This document shows, in pieces, positions 1 through 8,853 of a stretch of 64,000 nt of DNA. The stretch lies in contig NZ_JAGIOA010000001.1 in assembly GCF_017876435.1 (NCBI RefSeq), forward strand, positions 1,054,001 to 1,118,000, given 5' to 3'. The notes under the pieces were generated by a model. That model made no database searches, had not been told where the DNA came from, and worked only from the letters and a program-made list of their open reading frames with translations. A program made the translations under genes and the position numbers. The stretch comes from Microbacterium phyllosphaerae (GTDB lineage Bacteria; Actinomycetota; Actinomycetes; Actinomycetales; Microbacteriaceae). How positions within the stretch are numbered: the stretch's first letter is position 1; every line of letters starts with the position of its first letter.

Positions 1-509
1 TCGGCGTCGACGCGCTCACCCACCGCAAGGTGGCCGCCCGCGCGGGCGTGCCGCTCGGGGCGACCACGCAGTACTTCGCCACACTCGACGACCTCCGAGA
101 CGCCGCCATCGGCGCGCTCGCAGCCGAGGTCGAGGCCCGCATCGACGAGACCCGGCGCGCTGTCGTGGTCGAGGGTGTGACCCCCGCGGGCCTGGCGAAG
201 CTCGTGCATCAGGGACTCACGGACGCCCGCGCGATCCAGGCCGACCGTGCCGTGGTCACCGCAGCCGTGCACGACCCCCGGGTGCGCGCCTTCGCCCGGC
301 AGTGGTCCGACGAGATCGTCGGGTTCATCGCCCCCGTGCACGGACTCGACAGGGCCAGAGCGGCCGCCGTCTTCATCGACGGCGTACTCTGGCACTCTCA
401 GATCCACGACGAGCCGCTCGACGAAGAGCTCATCCGCGACGCCCTCGCCGGGATCCTCACTCCCTCTCCGGCGTCCCCTTCCGCATCCACCGCCGCAGCA
501 TCCGCCTGA
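1..509 (+). CDS. TetR-family transcriptional regulator, 5' end outside the window
   Basis: The frame is open from the left edge, so the true start lies upstream. The first visible residues (GVDALTHRKVAARAGVPLGA, then TTQYF) are the recognition part of a TetR helix-turn-helix, followed by an alpha-helical ligand-binding domain of about 130 residues. It ends 22 nt before the RND exporter on the same strand. TetR genes next to RND pumps usually repress the pump and respond to its substrates, so that is the inferred role. The ligand cannot be read from the sequence. The Ala/Pro/Ser-rich C-terminus is low complexity. Confidence 0.85.
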   Translation, partial: GVDALTHRKVAARAGVPLGATTQYFATLDDLRDAAIGALAAEVEARIDETRRAVVVEGVTPAGLAKLVHQGLTDARAIQADRAVVTAAVHDPRVRAFARQWSDEIVGFIAPVHGLDRARAAAVFIDGVLWHSQIHDEPLDEELIRDALAGILTPSPASPSASTAAASA

Positions 510-531
510 TCCGACCGAGAGAGAACCCGCC

Positions 532-3500
532 TTGTCGAACCTCGCCGTCCTGAGTCTCAAGAACCGCGCACTGATCGCGCTGATCACGATCGTCGCCGCC
601 GTGTTCGGCGGACTCGCGCTGACGAACCTCAAGCAGGAGCTCATCCCGTCGCTCGAGCTGCCCAACCTCATGGTCATGACGACGTACCCCGGTGCGTCGC
701 CCGAGGTCGTCGAGAACGACGTCTCGACGCCCATCGAGTCGGCGATCCAGGGCGTTCCGGGGCTCGAGGGCACCACGGCCACCAGCACGACCAACGCCTC
801 GATCGTGCAGGCGACCTTCGCGTACGGCACGAACCTGGCGACCGCCGAGCAGAAGATCCAGCAGGCGATCAACCGCATCTCAGGCCAGCTGCCCGACGAC
901 GTCAGCCCTCAGGTGCTGACCGTATCGATCGACGATTTCCCGGTGATCCAGGTCGCGGTGACCGGCTTCGATGACGCCGAGAACGCGCAGGCCGAACTGC
1001 AGAGCGTGGCCATCCCCGAGCTCGAGGACGTCGACGGGGTCAACGCCGCCGAGATCATCGGTGGCGTCGGCCAGCGCATCACGATCACGCCCGACAACGG
1101 CAAGCTCGCGGCAGCCGGACAGAGCTCTCAGGCGATCAAGACCGCACTGCAGCAGAACGGCACGCTGTTCCCCGGTGGCGACATCACCGAGGATGGCCAG
1201 ACGCTCACGGTGCAGACCGGCGCGAAGATCACCTCGGTCGAGGAGATCGCCGCGCTCCCGCTCGTCGGCACGAACGAGACGGTCGGCGACGTCGCCACCG
1301 TCGTGCAGGAGGCCGACCCGATCTCGTCGATCTCCCGCGTCGACGGCAAGGACGCGCTCTCGATCTCGATCACCAAGCTGCCGGCCGCCAACACCGTCGA
1401 GGTGTCGCAGGGCGTGATCGCCGCGCTCGACACGATCGGCGAGGCCTTCCCCGACGCGAAGTTCACCATTGTGTTCGATCAGGCGCCGTTCATCCAGCAG
1501 TCGATCGAGACGCTCGCGACCGAGGGGCTGCTCGGCCTCGCCTTCGCCGTGATCGTCATCCTCATCTTCCTGCTGTCGATCCGCTCGACGCTGGTGACCG
1601 CCATCTCGATCCCGACGAGCGTGCTCATCACCTTCATCGGCCTGCAGGCATTCGGGTACTCGCTCAACATCCTCACCCTCGGCGCGCTCACGATCGCGAT
1701 CGGTCGCGTGGTCGACGACTCGATCGTCGTGATCGAGAACATCAAGAGGCACTACGTCGGCGACGCCGACAAGGGAGACGCGATCCGTCTCGCCGTGCGC
1801 GAGGTGGCGATGGCGGTCACCTCGTCGACCATCACCACGGTCGCGGTGTTCCTGCCGATCGTGTTCGTCGGCGACATGGTCGGCGAGCTGTTCCGGCCGT
1901 TCGCGATGACGGTGTCGATCGCCATGGTGGCCTCACTGCTCGTGTCGCTGACCATCGTGCCCGTGCTCGCGTACTGGTTCCTCCGACCGGGCAAGCCGCT
2001 GCTCGACGAGAACGGCGTGCAGATCGATCCCGAAGACCCGGCGGCTCCGCCGACGCCGCTGCAGCGCGCCTACCGTCCGATCCTCGGCTGGACGCTCAAG
2101 CACTCGGGTGTGACCGTCATCCTCGCGGTCGTCGTGCTCGGTGCCACGCTCGCCGCGGCTCCGCTGATGAAGATCAACTTCCTCAGCGACTCGGGTCAGA
2201 ACACCATGACGGTCACCCAGGACCTCGGTCCGACCGCGAGCCTCGAGACCAAGTCGGAGGCGGCGGTCGCCGTCGAGGACGCACTTCTCGACATCGACGG
2301 CGTCACCACTGTGCAGGCCTCGATCGGATCGAGCGGGTCGGCCCTGCGCGATGCGTTCTCGGGCGGAGCCGGCGTGACCTACTCGGTGCTCACCGACGCC
2401 GACGCCGACCAGGAGAAGCTCCGGGCCGATGTGCAGAAGGCGATCGAAGACCTCACCGACGTGGGCGAGGTGTCGGTCGCGGCATCCGCCGGCCTCGGCT
2501 CGAGCGACATCGAGATCACGATCACGGCGTCGAACGCCGATGACCTCCAGACCGCCACCACCGCCGTGGTCGATGAGCTCGACGGCCGCGACGGCGTCGG
2601 CCAGGTCACCGACAACCTCGCGGCGGCTCTGCCCTACCTCGCGGTGGTCGTCGACCGTGACGCCGCGGCGCAGCGCGGGCTCTCCGAGGTCGCCGTCGGA
2701 TCCATCGTGTCGAACACGATGCGACCCGAGCAGGTCGGCACCGTCGAGATCGACGACACGGCGCTGACCGTGTACCTCGCGGCACCCGAGCCGCCGACCA
2801 CCGCGCAGGCGCTGCGCGAGCTGGCGATCCCGACCGCGGCCGGCGTCGTGCAGCTGCAGGACATCGCCACCGTCGAGGAGCGCAACGGTCCGACCTCGAT
2901 CACCACCGAGCAGGGGCGACGCACCGCGACGGTCACCGTGCCGCCGGCATCCGACAACCTCGCCGTGGCGACCCAGTCGGTCACCGACGCTCTCGCAGCC
3001 GTCGATCTGCCCGACGGTGCGTCCGCCGAGGTCGGCGGCGTCGCCTCGCAGCAGGCCGACTCGTTCTCGCAGCTCGGGCTCGCGATGCTCGCCGCGATCC
3101 TGATCGTGTACGTCGTGATGGTGGCGACGTTCAAGTCGCTGCGTCAGCCGCTGCTGCTGCTCGTGTCGGTGCCGTTCGCGGCGACCGGTGCGATCCTCCT
3201 CCAGATCGTCACGGGTGTGCCGCTCGGTGTCGCCTCGCTGATCGGTGTGCTGATGCTCATCGGCATCGTGGTCACGAACGCCATCGTGCTGATCGACCTC
3301 GTGAACCAGTACCGCGAGAAGGGGCTGTCGACCATCGACGCAGTGAAGGCCGGTGGCGAGAAGCGTCTGCGGCCGATCCTCATGACGGCGCTCGCGACGA
3401 TCTTCGCGCTGACGCCGATGGCGCTCGGCATCACCGGACACGGCGGGTTCATCTCGCAGCCGCTCGCGATCGTCGTGATCGGCGGACTCATCTCGTCGAC

Positions 3501-3759
3501 CGTGCTGACGCTGATCGTGCTGCCGACGCTCTACAACCTCGTCGAGGGTGCGAAGGAGCGGCGCCGGGCCCGCAAGGCGGGCTCGGGCGACGACGGATCC
3601 GCGCCGGTCGACGGGTCTGACCCGTCGGACGGGCCTGCGCCCGCGGACGGGCTGGTGCTCGCCGGAGCGGGTACGGGTGCGGGTGCCGGCGGTGCCGGTT
3701 CCGACCTGCCGCACGCCCCGCAGCTGACCCGCCGCGAGCTGCGCGAGCGCGGCGAGTAG
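532..3759 (+). CDS. RND (AcrB/SwrC-like) multidrug efflux transporter
   Basis: A protein of 1075 residues, the normal length for hydrophobe/amphiphile RND exporters. I place the start at TTG 532, because the sequence SNLAVLSLKNRALIALITIV begins a typical first membrane helix and GAGAG lies upstream. The frame stays open further upstream, but those residues are a shadow of the TetR gene. Two halves repeat the plan of one helix, a large extracytoplasmic loop and a helix bundle. TM4 carries the proton-relay motif GRVVDDSIVVIENI. The N-terminal loop motif (FPVIQVAV) matches AcrB/SwrC. It should export amphiphilic compounds by proton antiport. The C-terminal tail after about residue 1005 is Gly/Asp/Pro-rich and probably cytoplasmic. 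No adaptor or outer-membrane channel is nearby, as expected in a Gram-positive. Confidence 0.93.
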   Translation: MSNLAVLSLKNRALIALITIVAAVFGGLALTNLKQELIPSLELPNLMVMTTYPGASPEVVENDVSTPIESAIQGVPGLEGTTATSTTNASIVQATFAYGTNLATAEQKIQQAINRISGQLPDDVSPQVLTVSIDDFPVIQVAVTGFDDAENAQAELQSVAIPELEDVDGVNAAEIIGGVGQRITITPDNGKLAAAGQSSQAIKTALQQNGTLFPGGDITEDGQTLTVQTGAKITSVEEIAALPLVGTNETVGDVATVVQEADPISSISRVDGKDALSISITKLPAANTVEVSQGVIAALDTIGEAFPDAKFTIVFDQAPFIQQSIETLATEGLLGLAFAVIVILIFLLSIRSTLVTAISIPTSVLITFIGLQAFGYSLNILTLGALTIAIGRVVDDSIVVIENIKRHYVGDADKGDAIRLAVREVAMAVTSSTITTVAVFLPIVFVGDMVGELFRPFAMTVSIAMVASLLVSLTIVPVLAYWFLRPGKPLLDENGVQIDPEDPAAPPTPLQRAYRPILGWTLKHSGVTVILAVVVLGATLAAAPLMKINFLSDSGQNTMTVTQDLGPTASLETKSEAAVAVEDALLDIDGVTTVQASIGSSGSALRDAFSGGAGVTYSVLTDADADQEKLRADVQKAIEDLTDVGEVSVAASAGLGSSDIEITITASNADDLQTATTAVVDELDGRDGVGQVTDNLAAALPYLAVVVDRDAAAQRGLSEVAVGSIVSNTMRPEQVGTVEIDDTALTVYLAAPEPPTTAQALRELAIPTAAGVVQLQDIATVEERNGPTSITTEQGRRTATVTVPPASDNLAVATQSVTDALAAVDLPDGASAEVGGVASQQADSFSQLGLAMLAAILIVYVVMVATFKSLRQPLLLLVSVPFAATGAILLQIVTGVPLGVASLIGVLMLIGIVVTNAIVLIDLVNQYREKGLSTIDAVKAGGEKRLRPILMTALATIFALTPMALGITGHGGFISQPLAIVVIGGLISSTVLTLIVLPTLYNLVEGAKERRRARKAGSGDDGSAPVDGSDPSDGPAPADGLVLAGAGTGAGAGGAGSDLPHAPQLTRRELRERGE

Positions 3760-3794
3760 CCTCAGCCGACGTTCACGATTCAGCAGCGCTGAGC

Positions 3795-3833
3795 CCGATG
3801 CCCGCCCGGAATCTCTTCCCGGGCGGGCATCGG
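3795..3833. terminator. Bidirectional hairpin terminator
   Basis: A perfect 15-bp stem (CCGATGCCCGCCCGG with its complement) and an 8-nt loop lie between the convergent RND and epimerase genes. There is no strong T tract on either side. Confidence 0.7.
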
Positions 3834-3885
3834 TCGTCTCGTGCGGAGTCGCGTACGCGACCGTCGCGGCCGAGTGGCGTCGGGA

Positions 3886-4782
3886 TCAGTCGAGCGTGAT
3901 GCCCCACTGCAGCGTCCAGGTCTCGCCGGGGGCGAGGCGACGGATGCCGAGGCCGCTGTTCAGGGCGTCGGCCGGCGCGGTCATGGGTTCGATCGCGACG
4001 GCGAGCGACTGTCCGGGGTATTTGTCGGTCGTGTAGACCTGCACGACGTCGAAGCCGGCGCTCTGCCAGAGTGTGAGGCGGCGTCCGTCCGGCGCGGTGA
4101 GCGAGTGCCGCACGAGTCCGTCGGCATCGCGATCGAGGTCGGTGAAACCGGTGTCGAGGCTCACGTCGCCCAGGCGCACTCCGTCGCGAAGAACGGCATC
4201 GGCGGGGCGAGTGCCCGTGGGTAGCATCCGCTCGTCCGTGTCGAAGGCGGTGCGAGCCGGCACGGTCAGGACGAGGTCGTGCGGGTCGACATCTCCGATC
4301 GTGACGAAGGGGTGGGTGCCGAGCGCGACCGGCGCTGCGGTCGCCGAACGATTGGTCAGCGCGTGCGTGACGTCGATGCCGTCGGCGCGCAGGGCGTAGG
4401 TCACGCTCGTCTCGATCAGGTACGGATACCCGGTCTGCGGGAAGATCGTCGCGCTCAGCGTCGTCGCCGAGGCCGACTCCTTGACGTCGTAGGCCGTGAA
4501 GCGAAGCAGTCCGTGGCTCGCATTGGCGAACTTCGGCTCGGTGATCGCGAGCTGTCGCGCCGTGCCCTCGTCGTCCCATCGGCCGTCGCGGACCCGGTTG
4601 GGCCAGGGCGCGAGCACGACCCCCGAGCACGAGGGCGTCGGGGACTCCAGCGGGTAGGGCGCGATCAGGTCGACGGAGCCGATGCGAAGCGAGCGGAGCG
4701 AAGCGCCGACCTGAGCGATCTGTGCGCTGACGTCGCCGAGCTGGAGGTGCACCTGGGTGCCGGTGGGGGATGCGGAGTTCAC
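3886..4782 (-). CDS. Aldose 1-epimerase family protein
   Basis: 298 residues from GTG 4782. The fold's landmarks are visible: NRVRDGRW and SHGLLR near the N-terminus, the catalytic-type histidine in GTHPFVTIGD, and the hallmark AIEPMTAPADALNSG containing the glutamate of the YihR/YphB-like branch. These enzymes interconvert alpha and beta anomers of sugars or hexose-6-phosphates in the cytoplasm. The substrate cannot be decided here. A TACGAT box six bases upstream of the GTG suggests a leaderless transcript. The frame extends upstream to 4872, but that stretch overlaps the opposing promoter region and looks non-coding. It is monocistronic and converges with the RND gene. Confidence 0.88.
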   Translation of the reverse strand: MNSASPTGTQVHLQLGDVSAQIAQVGASLRSLRIGSVDLIAPYPLESPTPSCSGVVLAPWPNRVRDGRWDDEGTARQLAITEPKFANASHGLLRFTAYDVKESASATTLSATIFPQTGYPYLIETSVTYALRADGIDVTHALTNRSATAAPVALGTHPFVTIGDVDPHDLVLTVPARTAFDTDERMLPTGTRPADAVLRDGVRLGDVSLDTGFTDLDRDADGLVRHSLTAPDGRRLTLWQSAGFDVVQVYTTDKYPGQSLAVAIEPMTAPADALNSGLGIRRLAPGETWTLQWGITLD

Positions 4783-4788
4783 CCCGCA

Positions 4789-4794
4789 ATCGTA
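4789..4794 (-). promoter_or_regulatory. Leaderless -10 box of the epimerase gene
   Basis: TACGAT on the minus strand, with six bases between it and GTG 4782. No ribosome binding site is present, so transcription probably begins at or next to the start codon. Confidence 0.5.
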
Positions 4795-4845
4795 TGGGGA
4801 GCGATGAGTGCGAGGGGGACTGGGCGGTTTTTCAGGAGCGACCGC

Positions 4846-4851
4846 TACACT
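4846..4851 (+). promoter_or_regulatory. Candidate -10 box for the DEAD-box helicase transcript
   Basis: TACACT is the best -10 match upstream of the helicase and would start transcription near 4858. No convincing -35 box is seen. Confidence 0.4.
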
Positions 4852-4857
4852 TGAGGG

Positions 4858-5076
4858 GTCGGCTTCGGACACCCGCGCAGTGCGCGGACGTTTTTGTGTA
4901 AGAAGTGTGAGTCCAGGGGCCGATGGTGAGCGTCGCTCGACGCTTGATCAACCATCACATGAATGGCCCCGGCCGCTGACAGTCCGGAACCCTGCTCGAT
5001 CGCATCCGATCGGGCGCAGGGTGCACGCGCGTGTGCGCGGCGCTGTTCTCGTGCGAGAACTCAGAAGGACACACCC
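4858..5076 (+). promoter_or_regulatory. Long structured 5' leader of the DEAD-box helicase
   Basis: About 219 nt without a credible reading frame, containing three strong hairpins. The first, at 4873-4887, pairs CCGCGC with GCGCGG across a 3-nt loop and is followed by TTTTT at 4891-4895, like a transcription terminator. The second, at about 4920-4958, has an outer GATGGT/ACCATC stem enclosing AGCGTC/GACGCT. The third, at about 4989-5023, pairs ACCCTGC with GCAGGGT around an inner CGATC/GATCG stem. This layout suggests attenuation or temperature-dependent control of helicase synthesis. That is inference, and I do not recognise a named RNA family. Confidence 0.5.
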
Positions 5077-7407
<2,331 letters not shown>

Positions 7408-7419
7408 TCCGTCACGCTC

Positions 7420-7456
7420 GAAGGCCCTGTCCCTGCATCGCGGGGGCGGGGCCTTC
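7420..7456 (+). terminator. Hairpin terminator after the helicase gene
   Basis: GAAGGCCC pairs with GGGCCTTC, extended by an imperfect CCC/GGG inner stem around a short loop. It lies 12 nt after the stop codon. The T tract is weak. Confidence 0.6.
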
Positions 7457-7508
7457 GGCGTTCTGGCGTGGGATGGTGTGGCGTCGGATGGGCTTGGTGC
7501 GGTGCGAA

Positions 7509-7569
7509 GGAGATCTCTCGCTCCGAAGGACGGATGCATCCGATTGCTTCTTCGGAGCGTGAGATCTCC
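7509..7569. repeat. Near-perfect 20-bp inverted repeat
   Basis: Arms 7509-7528 and 7550-7569 (GGAGATCTCTCGCTCCGAAG and its complement) match except at one base. The 21-nt spacer contains the palindrome CGGATGCATCCG. It could be a terminator-like or REP-type element. No transposase is adjacent. Confidence 0.75.
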
Positions 7570-7806
7570 ATCAGAGCGCGCGCGGAGTGCGACACCTCCC
7601 GGGAGGAGATCTGCTCTTCAGGAGGAGAATTCGGGGTGGAATCTCCTCCCGAGGCGCAGTCCTCCTCCCGCAGCGATGCGGGGAGCGCTCAATGAGCGAC
7701 CGTGGGGCGCGGATGCAGCAAGGCAGTGGATGCTGCGGCGCCGCGGCTGTGGACGCGGCGGATGCCGCCGGGCTGTGGGCCGTGGATGTGGATGCCGCCA
7801 CGCGGC

Positions 7807-7913
7807 GGATGCTGCGGTGCTCCGGATGCCGCCGGGGTGCGGGGTGCGGGGCTGCGGATGCTGCGGATGCTGCGGTGCTCCGGATGCCGCCGGGGTGCGG
7901 GGTGCGGGGCTGC
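7807..7913. repeat. Two direct copies of a 49-bp GC-rich unit, 58-bp period
   Basis: The stretch 7807-7855 is repeated identically at 7865-7913. Shorter GCTGCGGAT-type units flank both copies. Confidence 0.8.
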
Positions 7914-7965
7914 CGATGCTGCCGATGCTGCGGGGCTGCGGATGCCGCCGGGCGGCGTGCTCGAT

Positions 7966-8505
7966 TCAGCCGAGCTCGTGCTCGTGGATCGCCGTCGTCA
8001 GGGTTGTGCCGTTGAGGTCGAGGTACAGCACCTGCTCGGTCACGGTCAGGGTCATGGTGTTGCGGCGCTCGATGAGAGGAGCGGCCGAGTCGATGAAGCC
8101 GGCGTCGAAACTGTAGACGCGGAGGTCCTCGGAGCGGTGGATGCGCTTGTCGGCCCAGGGCGCCATGACCTTCACCGGATCGCGGTGCGTGTAGACGACC
8201 GTGCGCTCGGCGAGCCTGCTGCCGTAGTGCAGACGCTCGGCGTCGGGGGCTCCGACCTCGATCCACGCGGTGGTCTGACCGGTGAGGTCGCGCACGAGCA
8301 CGGCGGGCTCATCGGTCTGCGAGATGCCGCCGCCGAACGTGATCCCCTCGGTGAACTCCAACCCGTAGGCGAGCACCCGGGTCAGCATGTACGCGTCGGT
8401 CTCGGACGGATGCCGTGCGACGCGCAGCGAGAAGTCGTCGTAGACGCCGCGATCCATATCGGCGAGCTGGACGTCGAAGGTGTGCATCGTGGAGCCGGTA
8501 GCCAT
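7966..8505 (-). CDS. YaeQ family protein
   Basis: 179 residues from ATG 8505, matching the usual YaeQ length of about 180. The N-terminus (HTFDVQLADMDRGVYDDFSLRVARHPSET), the central GLEFTEGITFGGGISQ and AWIEVGAPDAERLHYGSR, and the C-terminal YLDLNG...TTAIHEH are family signatures. YaeQ proteins adopt a PD-(D/E)XK nuclease-like fold, but their biological role is unsettled. The conserved Glu of FTEGI and the AWIEVG strand that form that core are present. A TAGGCT box eight bases before the start suggests a near-leaderless mRNA. It is a single gene, convergent with the repeat region and helicase. Confidence 0.93.
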   Translation of the reverse strand: MATGSTMHTFDVQLADMDRGVYDDFSLRVARHPSETDAYMLTRVLAYGLEFTEGITFGGGISQTDEPAVLVRDLTGQTTAWIEVGAPDAERLHYGSRLAERTVVYTHRDPVKVMAPWADKRIHRSEDLRVYSFDAGFIDSAAPLIERRNTMTLTVTEQVLYLDLNGTTLTTAIHEHELG

Positions 8506-8546
8506 AGCTTCCGAGCCTACGCGCCCTGGCCGGGGCGCCGTGACGG

Positions 8547-8756
8547 TCAGCGCCCGGCGTCGGACCTCGCCCGCGCCTGCTTCAGATCCTGCTCGCCCTC
8601 GCGCAGCAGGACGATCCCGATCAGCACGAGTGATGCGCCCAGGGATGCTGCGCCCACCATCGCCAGCGTCGTGCCACCGCCCCCGGGCAGCAGGGTGCCG
8701 TAGACAGCGGCGGCGAGACCGGCGAGGAACAACAGGGCGACGTATCCGCGGAACAT
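8547..8756 (-). CDS. Small two-helix membrane protein, function unknown
   Basis: 69 residues if ATG 8756 is used; a TTG at 8765 would add three. Two hydrophobic segments (about residues 5-22 and 30-50) are followed by a charged tail (REGEQDLKQARARSD), giving a hairpin in the membrane with a cytoplasmic C-terminus. TAGGTT lies seven bases before ATG 8756, again fitting a leaderless transcript. I do not recognise a family. It lies between yaeQ and the radical SAM gene on the same strand but with separate spacing, so it is probably its own unit. Confidence 0.6.
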   Translation of the reverse strand: MFRGYVALLFLAGLAAAVYGTLLPGGGGTTLAMVGAASLGASLVLIGIVLLREGEQDLKQARARSDAGR

Positions 8757-8853
8757 GCTGTCCAACCTAATGCGGGTCCTCAGCAGGCGCGGGGAACGTG
8801 CGGTCGTGGTGGCTCAGCTGTCGTCAGACGGCAAGTCGTCCCCCGGCCCAGTC

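Larger units (their letters stand above)
7457..7965. other. Gene-free interval filled with repeats
   Basis: About 510 bases between the helicase and the convergent yaeQ-like gene. I see no credible gene. It holds a long inverted repeat (7509-7569), further GGAGGAGAT/ATCTCCTCC-type half-repeats (7596-7660), and a GGATGC/GCTGCGG-rich tandem region (7700-7960). Apparent reading frames here are repeat artefacts rich in Cys, Gly and Ala. Confidence 0.6.

Noticed and set aside
247..531. N-terminal extension of the RND exporter frame
   Set aside because: It overlaps the TetR gene and reads as Pro/Ser-rich shadow. The RND fold begins at TTG 532.
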